NCBI GenBank assembly: GCA_020833025.1
Contig: JAJHRB010000004.1
Span: 1-39,870, forward strand
DNA: 39,870 nucleotides
Source of the DNA: Thermoproteaceae archaeon
Lineage (GTDB): Archaea > Thermoproteota > Thermoprotei > Thermoproteales > Thermoproteaceae
Direction: 5' to 3'
A program made the translations under genes and the position numbers. Below the pieces are notes generated by a model. That model was given only the letters and a program-made list of their open reading frames with translations, had not been told where the DNA came from and made no database searches. This document shows, one piece after another, positions 31,799-39,466 of this stretch; within the stretch, counting starts at the first letter, position 1; each line of letters begins with the position of its first letter.

Positions 31799-32308
31799 TT
31801 AACATGCAGCGCGCCTCCCTGTGCAGAAGCGGCGCGCGGCCTCCCTGTCGCGGAGCCTGAGCCTGTACCCATCCTCGCCGTCGCCGTAGTAACCCCTCAG
31901 CACTTCAGAGATCGTGAAGCCGGCCGACGTGTAAAGCCTGAGCGCGGGCTCGTTTGACACCCTCACCTCGAGGAACACTTCGGACACCCTCCCGCGCGCG
32001 AGCAGGTTGAGCGCGGTGCACAGAAGCGCGCGCCCAATGCCCCTCCTCCTGTACTCGGGCCTCACGGCCAGCGATATGACGTGGGCGGCGCCCCCCTCGA
32101 TGCACGTGATTATGTACCCCACCACGTCATTGCATGCGAGATACACGTAGGAGCTATCGCCGCAGTAAGCGCACAGAAACTTCAAGATCTCTGGGCTGTA
32201 GATGTCGTGCGGCTTGAATGAGCTAAGCTCGACGCTGTATATTAGCGGCGCGTCAGACGCGCGGCACTCCCTCACGGCGTGCGCGCAGCCACCGCACTCT
32301 GCGCGCAT
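31799..32308 (-). CDS. RimI/Ard1-like N-terminal acetyltransferase
   Basis: A 169-aa GNAT acetyltransferase. The acetyl-CoA motif is VRPEYRRRGIGRALL, preceded by AAHVISLAV and followed by VFLEVRVSNEPALRLYTSAG with FTISEVLRGYY, typical of RimI/archaeal NatA, which acetylates protein N-termini. The N-terminal about 15 residues carry an unusual CGGCAHAVREC cluster. The ATG at 32308 is supported by family length; a longer frame reaches 32425 but adds Ala/Arg-rich unrelated text. Confidence 0.88.
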   Translation of the reverse strand: MRAECGGCAHAVRECRASDAPLIYSVELSSFKPHDIYSPEILKFLCAYCGDSSYVYLACNDVVGYIITCIEGGAAHVISLAVRPEYRRRGIGRALLCTALNLLARGRVSEVFLEVRVSNEPALRLYTSAGFTISEVLRGYYGDGEDGYRLRLRDREAARRFCTGRRAAC

Positions 32309-32875
32309 TTGCCAAGCGGTCTCGGCGCTCGCACAAAAGGCTTTCGAGCGCGGCGCCGCCTGCGCCAGGGCTCCGGGGGCTCTCGCCGCAGGTGCGTGCC
32401 TGGGGCTTGGAGAGATGGCCTGCATACCTCAAGACTGGGGTCAGGAGGGGGCGCCGGCAGCCGTCCCTAAGCGCGGTATTGCGGCCCGGAAAAGCGCGGC
32501 GCCGTTACGCGGGGCCTGGGGCCGGCCACTGCGGGCGCCAGTCGCGCAACGGCGCCCGGCGCGTGTCTGGCGGCGCGAGAGGTGCCCTGTTGTCATTTTC
32601 AGCGCGTCTCTTCCCCGGTCATGGATCGCGCCATCGAACCCCTCATCACGCCGGCTTGCCGGAGTGCGCGTGGAATAAGCGCTCTGCAGCGCAGCCCTCG
32701 TCACTGGTCTGACCGGGTTCAGCTCATCTTCGACGGCAGTCTCAGACGCGGCTAGCGGTGCCGCCTCATTTTAAGCCTTTCTCGCACATGCAACTGCGCG
32801 AGAAAGCACAAAAAGCGAGCTGGAGCTGTCCACAATGCCGGGGTTTACGAGCTGGAGCTCCAGCTCTACGCCCTC
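32309..32875. other. 567-bp gap without a recognisable protein gene
   Basis: Several short frames occur on both strands but none has a -25 box and a protein-like sequence. The segment contains a C/D box sRNA candidate on the minus strand (32599-32650) and a TTTTAAG box at 32769-32775 that could serve either strand. The unassigned N-terminal end of prephenate dehydratase lies at its right edge (32790-32875). Confidence 0.4.
32599..32650 (-). ncRNA. Candidate C/D box sRNA, weak D' box
   Basis: On the minus strand a perfect C box GTGATGA (32643-32649) is followed by 12 nt, a degenerate D' (CGCG), a 4-nt spacer, a C'-like ATGACCG (32616-32622), 13 nt and a D box CTGA (32599-32602). The spacing matches archaeal C/D guide RNAs. 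A weak TTATTCC tract near 32673-32679 would place the start just before the C box. The D' box is missing and no terminal stem is seen, so it may be chance. Confidence 0.33.
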
Positions 32876-33736
32876 TTGAGGGAGCGCGCGAAGTACAACG
32901 TCCCGCCTCTTATAGACGGCGCGCTCGCGCCGGTCATAGCGCGAGAGGTCTCGAGAAAGAGCAAGCCAGTAGTGGCGTATTTGGGCCCGGAGCGCTCGTT
33001 TACCTGGGAGGCCGCGGCAGCCGTATTCCCCCACAGCGAGCGCGTTCCCTGCGCCTCCATAACTGACGTGTTCCGCGAGGTGGAGCGCGGCGCTGCCGAT
33101 TACGGCGTCGTGCCGTTCATAAACAGTCTCGAGGGGCCAGTCGGCGAGACCGTGGACGCGCTGGCAGTGTACAGCGCGAGGATAATTGCAATGTACGAAA
33201 TACGCATTGTGCTCTGCATGGCGAGAAAGGGCACGCCGCGCGTCGTGTACACGCACCCGCACGCCGCGGCTCAGGCCAGGAGAGTTCTCTCGACACTCGG
33301 CGCGGAGGTCGTCTACACGCCGTCGACGTCAAAGGCAGTGGAGGAATTCGAGAGGTGCGGCGAGGGCTGCGCCGTTATCGCCTCGCCGAGGGCGCTCGAG
33401 CGCTACGCGGACAAGGTATGCGGTGTTGAGGACGGCGAGAGTTACACAAGGTTCGCCGTGCTCTCAAGCCGCGCGGAGGGCGCCGGAGAGAGAGTCGCAC
33501 TCGTATTCGCCGTGCCGAACGTCGCCGGCGCGCTGTACAGAGCGCTGGGGCCGATAGCGAGGCGGGGAATTAACATGACGCTGATATACTCAAGGCCCAC
33601 GAGACTCTCTCCGTGGGATTATTTCTTCCTCGCAGAGCTGGAGAGCTCGGAGGGTTTAGACGGCGCAGTGAGGGAGATGGCAGAGTGCACGACAATGTTA
33701 AAAGTAGTGGGGAGGTACAATATCATCAGGCTCTAG
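32876..33736 (+). CDS. pheA: Prephenate dehydratase with ACT domain
   Basis: A 286-aa enzyme that turns prephenate into phenylpyruvate in phenylalanine synthesis. The catalytic domain has VAYLGPERSFTWEAAAAVFP, YGVVPFINSLEGPVGETVDA and SYTRFAVLS with the catalytic Thr-Arg-Phe. The C-terminal ACT domain (VALVFAVPNVAGALYRALGP) should bind phenylalanine for feedback control. The TTG at 32876 is the only standard start nearby, but protein-like sequence (VYELELQLYALLRERAKYN) extends upstream in frame without a start. The TTTTAAG box at 32769 implies a transcript start near 32797. The true start is therefore uncertain. Confidence 0.88.
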   Translation: MRERAKYNVPPLIDGALAPVIAREVSRKSKPVVAYLGPERSFTWEAAAAVFPHSERVPCASITDVFREVERGAADYGVVPFINSLEGPVGETVDALAVYSARIIAMYEIRIVLCMARKGTPRVVYTHPHAAAQARRVLSTLGAEVVYTPSTSKAVEEFERCGEGCAVIASPRALERYADKVCGVEDGESYTRFAVLSSRAEGAGERVALVFAVPNVAGALYRALGPIARRGINMTLIYSRPTRLSPWDYFFLAELESSEGLDGAVREMAECTTMLKVVGRYNIIRL

Positions 33737-33742
33737 CCGCCG

Positions 33743-34516
33743 CTACGCGGGGGTAACCTCGACGTAGTCCGGCTCCAGCACTCCGGCCAGCCTGAGGAGG
33801 AGCTCTCTCACTGTGATGTCCGGTCTCTCGCCCAGAATCTTGCGCGCGAGCCGCGCCTTCTCCGGACAGTACGCCGACACTATCTCCTCGACCTCGTCCT
33901 CGGGTATGACGTCGGGCAGCTGAACTGTCACGTGCACGAGCATGTTCCCCACCGGCGGGATGCTCTCGACGATTTTCTCGTAAACCTCGGGCAGCATGGA
34001 TATCAAGAATGACGCATTTGCGAGACGCGCGTTCCTCAGCCTGTGAATCACGTAGGCCACGTCGAAGAACCTCGGGTCCTCGGCCGAGGGGAGCAGCTCG
34101 TCGAGCGCAATTACGACCCTGCGGGGGGCCAGCTCGAGCGCCGCCTTCAAAGTCCAGGAGGGATCTGCGCGGGCCAGCGAGAGAATCCCCTCGTAGCCGA
34201 ACTTCCGGTAGGCCTCGACTACCCGGCTTCTGGGCGCAGAGCTGGCGTATCTCGAGACGAGCCTCCACGCAATTGATGCGAAGATCTGCGCGGCGCTCCT
34301 CTCGGTAATCTCACTCGCGTCGACATACACGCACTCAACTCTCCCGCACACTTCGTACATTACCTGCGTCTTCCCCATGCCAGCCCTGCCGATGAGCACG
34401 ACTATCGGCAGCTCTGACGCCAGCTTGACGGCAGAGTCAACCGCCTTAAGCCACGACCTGCCCCCGAGCTTGAAGCTCTCGCTGGCCACGGGCCACTTGG
34501 GAATCTCGCACCCCAC
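33743..34516 (-). CDS. AAA+/STAND-type ATPase of unknown role
   Basis: A 257-aa P-loop ATPase. Walker A is VVLIGRAGMGKTQVM and Walker B is VVIALDELLPS, with an Orc1/archaeal-ATPase-like middle (SAAQIFASIAWRLVSRYASS) and a short helical C-terminus. It lacks the C-terminal winged helix of Orc1/Cdc6, so it is a stripped ATPase. The N-terminus has CVGCEIPKWP or, with the GTG at 34516, starts VGCEIPKWP. A TTATTGGG tract about 24 nt upstream supports that start; a TTG at 34537 is the alternative. The gene at 34588 precedes it on the same strand. Confidence 0.78.
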   Translation of the reverse strand: MGCEIPKWPVASESFKLGGRSWLKAVDSAVKLASELPIVVLIGRAGMGKTQVMYEVCGRVECVYVDASEITERSAAQIFASIAWRLVSRYASSAPRSRVVEAYRKFGYEGILSLARADPSWTLKAALELAPRRVVIALDELLPSAEDPRFFDVAYVIHRLRNARLANASFLISMLPEVYEKIVESIPPVGNMLVHVTVQLPDVIPEDEVEEIVSAYCPEKARLARKILGERPDITVRELLLRLAGVLEPDYVEVTPA

Positions 34517-34587
34517 GCAGCGCCCGGCCCTGCCCAATAACTGGCCGCACGGTATACTACCGGTACTATGCCTTCTAGCGCGCGGTA

Positions 34588-35064
34588 TTAGGCCGCGCCG
34601 CCCACTCTCTTTATGTAGCCGTATTTTCTAGAGCCAACGCGGACCTTGACGTCCCCGCCCTCGAGCAGCACGTAGTGCCCCCTCCTCGCCTGCAGCAGTT
34701 CCTGGAGCTTTCGCGAGAACTCCTCCCCGCCGATGCCCAGCCTCCGCGTGACAAGATCCATGACCTCGGCTAGCTTGGCGTACCCGCTCGCGCCCGCGAG
34801 CTCGCTCAGCGCCTCATTGAGGGCCAGCTCGAACTCCTCGAGCGAGATCTCTCTAGCACTCCAGCGCCTCTCTCTGAGACAGTCATAGAGCCTGGCCACG
34901 ACGAAGTAGAGGAAATTTCGCATGCTTATGACATAGCGGAACCCCGAGCCGGTCTTAACGACCTCCGCTTTGAGGGCAGCTGCCAGCTCCTCCGGCCTCA
35001 AGCCGATTCTCTCGGCAAACCTATCCAGCTCCGACTTCCTCACGCCGAACTTCACGTCGTCCAC
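34588..35064 (-). CDS. Hypothetical helical protein upstream of the ATPase
   Basis: A 158-aa mainly helical protein (SELDRFAERIGLRPEELAAA, SLEEFELALNEALSELAGAS, KLAEVMDLVTRRLGI) ending in a small beta-type tail (YVLLEGGDVKVRVGSRKYGY). I do not recognise it. The GTG at 35064 is 23 nt from the TATATAA box shared with nth. The ATPase gene follows 71 nt downstream on the same strand with a weak box of its own, so the two may or may not be one unit. Confidence 0.7.
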   Translation of the reverse strand: MDDVKFGVRKSELDRFAERIGLRPEELAAALKAEVVKTGSGFRYVISMRNFLYFVVARLYDCLRERRWSAREISLEEFELALNEALSELAGASGYAKLAEVMDLVTRRLGIGGEEFSRKLQELLQARRGHYVLLEGGDVKVRVGSRKYGYIKRVGGAA

Positions 35065-35083
35065 GACTCCCGGGCGCCGCGCG

Positions 35084-35090
35084 TATATAA
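35084..35090. promoter_or_regulatory. Bidirectional TATA box between nth and the hypothetical gene
   Basis: TATATAA is centred 23 nt from the minus-strand GTG at 35064 and 26 nt from the nth GTG at 35113. It is the only A/T-rich element in the 48-bp spacer. Confidence 0.6.
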
Positions 35091-35112
35091 TGCAAAGGCT
35101 TAGCCCGCGCCA

Positions 35113-35799
35113 GTGCCGGACCTCCGGCGCGTGCTCGAGATAATTGACAGGACGGTGGCCGTCGGGCGCGAGGACTTTGCAATCGCCTCGCTGTGCGGCG
35201 GCAGTCTCTTCGAGCTGCTCGTGGCCGTTGTGCTGAGCCAGAACACGTCCGACAAGAATGCGCGCAGGGCGTACGAGAGACTCAGGGAGAGGCTCGGGCC
35301 AATAACGCCAGAGGCGGTCCTCGGGCTCCAGGAGGGCGAGCTCGCCGAGCTAATAAGGCCCGCCGGCATGCACAGGAAGAGGGCGCGCTGCCTCAAGGCG
35401 CTCGCATCGGAGTTCCTCCGCGCGCAGCTGACGCCAGAAAAGCTCGCCGCGATGGGGGCAGAGAGGGCGAGAAGGCTGCTGCTCGGGCTGCCTGGAGTTG
35501 GCAAGAAGACTGCAGACGTGATCTTAGCGTGTCTCGGACTCCCGGCATTTCCCGTAGACACGCACATCGCGAGAGTCGCGCGCCGCCTGGGCGTGGGGCG
35601 TGTCTACGACGAGGTGAGCAGAAGGCTCATGGAGAGCCTGCCGCCGGGCAGGTACTTCGAGCTCCACCTGAAGCTGATTAAATTCGGGCGCGAGATCTGC
35701 ACGGCGAGGGCCCCGAACTGCCGCTCGTGCCCCCTCAGCTCGCTGTGCCCCTCCAGCGCGCTGACCGCACGCGGCTCAGGCGAGGGTTCCTCGTCATAG
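35113..35799 (+). CDS. nth: Endonuclease III-type DNA glycosylase/AP lyase
   Basis: A 228-aa HhH-GPD enzyme that excises oxidised pyrimidines. The helix-hairpin-helix is LLGLPGVGKKTADVILAC with the catalytic Lys, followed by the catalytic Asp in FPVDTHIARVARRLGVG. The C-terminal [4Fe-4S] loop has the exact C-x6-C-x2-C-x5-C spacing (CTARAPNCRSCPLSSLC). The start is a GTG. The last 20 residues are a polar Ser/Gly tail, and that DNA also encodes the antisense C/D box sRNA candidate. Confidence 0.95.
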   Translation: MPDLRRVLEIIDRTVAVGREDFAIASLCGGSLFELLVAVVLSQNTSDKNARRAYERLRERLGPITPEAVLGLQEGELAELIRPAGMHRKRARCLKALASEFLRAQLTPEKLAAMGAERARRLLLGLPGVGKKTADVILACLGLPAFPVDTHIARVARRLGVGRVYDEVSRRLMESLPPGRYFELHLKLIKFGREICTARAPNCRSCPLSSLCPSSALTARGSGEGSSS

Positions 35800-35830
35800 C
35801 GTCAGCAGCGGCACACTACATCACTAGCGC
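35770..35830 (-). ncRNA. C/D box sRNA antisense to the 3' end of nth
   Basis: On the minus strand: C box GTGATGT (35818-35824), a 12-nt guide, D' box CTGA (35802-35805), a 5-nt spacer, C' box ATGACGA (35791-35797), an 11-nt guide, and D box CTGA (35776-35779). All spacings fit archaeal double-guide C/D sRNAs, with one mismatch each in C and C'. Outer bases GGC and GCC can close a short terminal stem. A TTTATAA tract at 35846-35853 sits about 25 nt upstream, so it has its own promoter. The second guide (GGAACCCTCGC) would pair with a GCGAGGGTTCC target. C/D sRNAs overlapping gene 3' ends are known in Pyrobaculum. Nop5 is encoded in this window. Confidence 0.62.
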
Positions 35831-35947
35831 CGTGAGCTCCGCGCGTTATAAAGCCCGCCCCCGAGGTCAGACGTGCGGGACAGGACGTGACTCGCCGGCC
35901 GGAGTTGCACGGGGAGCTCTTAAATAATCGCGCTCACGGGCACCGCA

Positions 35948-37132
35948 ATGAGAGGGTTCTCGCCGAGAGTCGAGCTGCTGCGAGAATCCCCGACGAGGAA
36001 AATAGACGCGCTGCGTGAGAGGCTAAAGCAGGAGCGCAAGGACATAATTCTGCTCTCGACGGGGCAGCCTAGCATACCGCCGCCGCGGGAGATTCGCGAG
36101 ATTCTGATGGGGCTGCTGGCCGAGGACTCCATGGAGCTATACGGCTACACGCCGTCACAGGGCCTTTACGAGGTGAGAGATGCGATATCTGAGGATCTCA
36201 AGAGACTCGGCGGCATTGACGTGCCGCCGGAGCAGATAGTCCTGACGGCAGGCGGGCAGGGAGCGATGTTCTCTACGCTTGCCGCGATTCTGGAGCCGGG
36301 CAACGAGGTCGTCCTAATCGACCCGACTTACTTCGGCTACAAGCCCCTGCTCGACTACTTCGGCGCGGCCGTCAGGAAGGTGAGGGCGAGCCTGGAGGGC
36401 GGCTTCCAGCCCGATCCCGAGGCGCTGAAGTCCGCCGTCAGCAGGAAGACAAAGGCAGTGATCTTGGTCACGCCAGACAATCCAACTGGCAGAGCGCTGC
36501 GCGAGGATGTCGCCAAGGCCGTGGCCGATCTGGCGAGGGATTACGACTTCTGGGTTATCACCGACGAGGCCTACAAGACGCTGATATACGATGGGGGTCA
36601 CGTCTTCATGTACAAGCTCGCGCCGGAGCTAACGATCTCTATCAACACGTTCTCCAAGGACCCGGCAATACCCGGCTGGAGGCTTGGCTACGTCTACGGC
36701 CCCCCCGAGGCCGTGCGCAAGATAAAGCTCGTGAGCGAGGAGGTGGTGTACTGCCCGCCGTCCTTCGCCCAGAGGCTCGTTGCAATTTACCTGCGCTCTG
36801 ACGTCAGAATGAGGTACATTAGAGAGGTCGTCGACGCGTACCGCAGGCGGCGCGATGTCGCCGTGCAGGCGCTCAGGCAGTACCTGCCGGAGGCCAGATT
36901 TGCGGTCCCCTCCGGCTCCATGTTCATATTTGTCGATCTGTCGGCTTACGTGGAGAGCGGCGAGAGGTTCGCCGAGACGCTCCTGGAGAAGTACGGAGTT
37001 GCGGTCGTGCCCGGCGCGTACTTCAGCGATTACTACAAGGCGGCAGTTAGGATATCGTTCGTCGCTGAGACGCCAGAAAGAATCGTCGAGGGCGTGCGGA
37101 GAATTGCAGAGGCGGTGGAAGAGGGCGCCTAG
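35948..37132 (+). CDS. PLP-dependent class I/II aminotransferase
   Basis: A 394-aa aspartate-aminotransferase-fold enzyme. Key parts are LLSTGQPSIPPPREI at the start, LTAGGQGAMFSTLAAILEPG, TPDNPTGRALREDV (cofactor Asn), ITDEAYKTLIYDGG (Asp/Tyr) and the PLP-lysine in NTFSKDPAIPGWRLGY. The closing AVRISFVAETPERI carries the substrate-carboxylate Arg. The substrate cannot be fixed; aromatic or aspartate/glutamate transamination is plausible, and prephenate dehydratase lies nearby. The ATG is 25 nt after a CTTAAATAAT box. Confidence 0.9.
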   Translation: MRGFSPRVELLRESPTRKIDALRERLKQERKDIILLSTGQPSIPPPREIREILMGLLAEDSMELYGYTPSQGLYEVRDAISEDLKRLGGIDVPPEQIVLTAGGQGAMFSTLAAILEPGNEVVLIDPTYFGYKPLLDYFGAAVRKVRASLEGGFQPDPEALKSAVSRKTKAVILVTPDNPTGRALREDVAKAVADLARDYDFWVITDEAYKTLIYDGGHVFMYKLAPELTISINTFSKDPAIPGWRLGYVYGPPEAVRKIKLVSEEVVYCPPSFAQRLVAIYLRSDVRMRYIREVVDAYRRRRDVAVQALRQYLPEARFAVPSGSMFIFVDLSAYVESGERFAETLLEKYGVAVVPGAYFSDYYKAAVRISFVAETPERIVEGVRRIAEAVEEGA

Positions 37133-37725
37133 GGCCTAATCAGGCCGGCCAGCCTCTCCTTGATGTCCGCGAGCTCCTTGCGGAGCCTCTCGACCTCCCC
37201 CCTCAGTCTCTCGTTCTCCTCTCTTAACTTCCTATTCTCCTCCTCCAGCTGCCTCATTCTCTCACCGACATCGGCGCCGGCAAGCTGCTGGCACCTATCG
37301 CTCCGCACCCAGTAGTAGAATTCTGTTCTCTCCCTGTTCCACCTCAGCGCGCCGCTTGTCAGGTCGACCTCTATTTCTGTTATGACCATGAATATATCAC
37401 CCTTGTCCAGCCCGTACTTTGGCGCTATCTCGCTGAAAAACCAGCTTTTCATGTCCTCGAATATTTCCTTGCTGGTCTTCCTGAACTCTGCCGAGTCCCT
37501 TATCCTGTTGAATACCTCCTCGCCGCGAGGGCCAAGCCTCTCCCTCAGCGATCCCGCCAGAGCCCCGAAGAGCAGCCTGAAGAAGTCGGGCCTGCCCCCC
37601 TCGCCGTACCTCCCAAATAGCCTGCCCGCCGAGGTCTTTCCGGTGTTCCACCTCAATACCAGCACCTGCCTCCCCTCCCGCTCCTCCACGTATGCCCTCT
37701 CAACGGCTCTCTCCTCTTCGGCCAT
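37129..37725 (-). CDS. Hypothetical protein with C-terminal coiled coil
   Basis: A 198-aa protein. Residues ~1-130 are a mixed globular part (RQVLVLRWNTGKTSAGRLFG, EEVFNRIRDSAEFRKTSKEI, GDIFMVITEIEVDLTSGALR). Residues ~145-195 form a clear coiled coil (RQLEEENRKLREENERLRGE and on). This globular-plus-coil build recalls Thermoproteales-specific repeated protein families, but I cannot name one. The ATG at 37725 is 25 nt from a CTTAAAATC box. It overlaps the aminotransferase gene tail to tail by 4 bp. Confidence 0.75.
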   Translation of the reverse strand: MAEEERAVERAYVEEREGRQVLVLRWNTGKTSAGRLFGRYGEGGRPDFFRLLFGALAGSLRERLGPRGEEVFNRIRDSAEFRKTSKEIFEDMKSWFFSEIAPKYGLDKGDIFMVITEIEVDLTSGALRWNRERTEFYYWVRSDRCQQLAGADVGERMRQLEEENRKLREENERLRGEVERLRKELADIKERLAGLIRP

Positions 37726-37807
37726 GCTACTCAAGACTTAGTACGCTTAAAATCTTGCACCCGGGCAGCGCGCGTATTATGGCAGCATACGCCTGGCGCA
37801 CGGCGGC

Positions 37808-38320
37808 ATGCCGCGGGGGTGCGAGCTCTGCCTGCTCGGCGCCAAGAGCTTCGTGTTCATAACGGGGCCGTGCCTGCTGGGCTGTTTCTACTGCCCGATG
37901 GGCGCGGACAGACTCGGCAGGGACGTCATTTACGTGAACGGCGCCCTGCCGGCGGCGACGATATCGTGAGGGCGGGCCGCGATTACGCCTCGGAGGGCGC
38001 CGCGATCACAGGCGGCGAGCCGGCCGCGGTCGCGGGCAGGGTGTGGGGGAGTCGCCCGGCTTCTGAAGCGCGAGTTCGGCGGCGACTTCCACACTCACGT
38101 CTACGCGCACGCGCCGAACTCCAACGACAGGAGAGCGGGCTCATCGCGTCCAGCGGCGTCGACGAGGTGAGGGCGCACGCAGTATCGGCGGAGCAAGCGC
38201 GCGGCAGAGAGGGCGCTGTGAGGGGGCTTCCATGGCGCTGCGCGCAGGCGGGTCGACGCGAGGCTCGTCACGAGCAATGCCTTTAGAGAGGCTGTGAAGT
38301 ACTGGCGAATAAAGCCAAGC
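37808..38320 (+). pseudogene. Frameshifted radical-SAM protein gene
   Basis: Frame 1 (37808-37969) reads MPRGCELCLLGAKSFVFITG then GPCLLGCFYCPMGADRLGRD, i.e. the radical-SAM CxxxCxxC Fe-S motif. The story continues in a second frame as DDIVRAGRDYASEGAAITGG with EPAAVAGRV, the GGEP SAM-binding motif. It continues in a third as VARLLKREFGGDFHTHVYAH, and again in the second as LIASSGVDEVRAHAV. At least three frameshifts (near 37960, 38045 and 38130) destroy the gene. Residual coding-like text goes on to about 38320 (LVTSNAFREAVKYWRI). The intact parent would be a COG2108-like radical-SAM enzyme. A TATA-like tract remains at 37774. Confidence 0.75.
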
Positions 38321-38745
38321 GCTTCTGCATCTCTCGGGATGGCGGCGGGATGGTGCACCTCCCCGCTATCTGCCATGCAGCGGAGAGGGCGCTGACCGCG
38401 CGCCCAGATGGGGCGGTTGATACCTCTGGGCTGAAAAACGCCCCTCGCGGGCTCAGAGACCAAAACCCGCTTTCTTACCGGGCTACAAAACGTGCTATGT
38501 AACTCCACTCCCGTCTATACAAACATCGAGAAGAAATCTTGGGCGGGACGTAACGCCGGACATTGTTTGCGTGTAATCCGGCAAGACTGCCGGAGAAGCC
38601 AATGCGGCGGACGATCAAATCCGAGAGAAGGGGATGAAAAACGTGCGAGCTCCTAGATCTGTTTCAGGTATCTCCGCGGGATATCTGCCCTGGCGGGAGA
38701 AGTTCTGCAAGCACCTGGGCTTGAACACCAATAGGCTTCTTCCCA
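38321..38745. other. Decayed spacer without a recognisable gene
   Basis: Short protein-like patches occur (for example GKTAGEANAADDQIREKGMK near 38575-38640), but they are interrupted by stops and match no family I know. The segment contains GC-rich stems such as GGGC...GCCC around 38428-38448. It is probably old coding DNA linking the radical-SAM remnant to the integrase remnant. Confidence 0.35.
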
Positions 38746-38997
38746 TGCCGCGAGGACACCCTCTATCAGCAGCTCAGAGAGGCCAGGGAGGGGGCCGGCC
38801 TGCCGTGGCTGGAGCCGAGGCTCCTGCAGAAGTTCAACGCCCAGTGGCTCCTCGACCGCGGGGTGGACCCCGCGGACATAGACCTACTGCAGGGCCGCTC
38901 CGTGAGGGAGCGGGTGCTGTTCGAGCACTACATAGCGGACTACGAGAGGAAGCTCCGCGCCGTCTTTGAGAAACACGCGCCCGGGGTGTTCCCGTGA
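38746..38997 (+). pseudogene. C-terminal remnant of an archaeal tyrosine recombinase (integrase)
   Basis: An uninterrupted frame from about 38746 to a TGA at 38995 encodes the end of an integrase: LPWLEPRLLQKFNAQWLLDR, GVDPADIDLLQGRSV and then VLFEHYIADYERKLRAVF. Crenarchaeal virus and plasmid integrases have the same order: a helix ending in (R/K)KFNATW-like text, then DLLQGR, then HY with the catalytic tyrosine. The catalytic Arg domain upstream is missing and the frame is blocked by a stop at 38722. It is therefore a fragment of an integrated element. Confidence 0.7.
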
Positions 38998-39223
38998 GGG
39001 CGGCCCCGCCCCGGCAGCCGGCCCTCGTGCCTAGCGCCAGGCAGCTCAAGCGCAGAGCCGCGCCCGGTCTCGTGCCGCCTCAACGCCTCTCGGGCTTTGC
39101 GCGCTCTAAGCAGATTCAACTCCCTCTCGAGATTCTGTCTCAGGCCCTCAGCCCCAGTCCCCGCACGGGCCGCCCTCTCGCAATTGTGCTGGCACTTCTC
39201 GGTCCCTCCGCGGTGCTAGTCTA
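38998..39223. other. Spacer between integrase and IS605-type remnants
   Basis: GC-rich sequence with no open frame that resembles a protein on either strand and no promoter-like box. Nothing supported was found. Confidence 0.4.
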
Positions 39224-39466
39224 TGACCCCCTCCCCGCCCTAAAGGGCGGGGTTTCCATCGCGGGGGTCTCGACTGTTACCCCCTCCACGGGGGTTAATG
39301 GTTTTACGCCGTTGCCCGGGTTGGTGAAAACAGTGGGGTATCGCCCCACCGGCTCATCCAAAACCGAACCCCCTTTCGGGGGCACCAACCCGGGCACTAG
39401 CCAACCAGCAAGGCTGGGTTTTATAAACCTATCCTCACCCTGAAGGGCGAGGCTTGTCATGAATTG
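39224..39466 (-). mobile_element. Second tnpB-less IS605-type element
   Basis: On the minus strand the left end is ATTCATGACAAGCCTCGCCC with hairpin CCTCGCCCTTCAGGGTGAGG (39433-39452). The right end is hairpin CCCCGCCC-TTTA-GGGCGGGG (39233-39252) followed by GAGGGGGTCA. A short frame across it ends PLTPVEGVTVETPAMETPPF then RAGRGS, the C-terminal tail style of archaeal TnpB, so the omegaRNA region next to the right end is probably kept. The catalytic part of tnpB is absent. The 243-bp length and both ends intact make it a miniature derivative that could be mobilised in trans. Confidence 0.65.

Noticed and set aside
38321-38745. tnpB or a third IS605-type end
   Set aside because: There are stems, but neither the CCCCGCCC/GGGCGGGG hairpin nor TnpB tail text.
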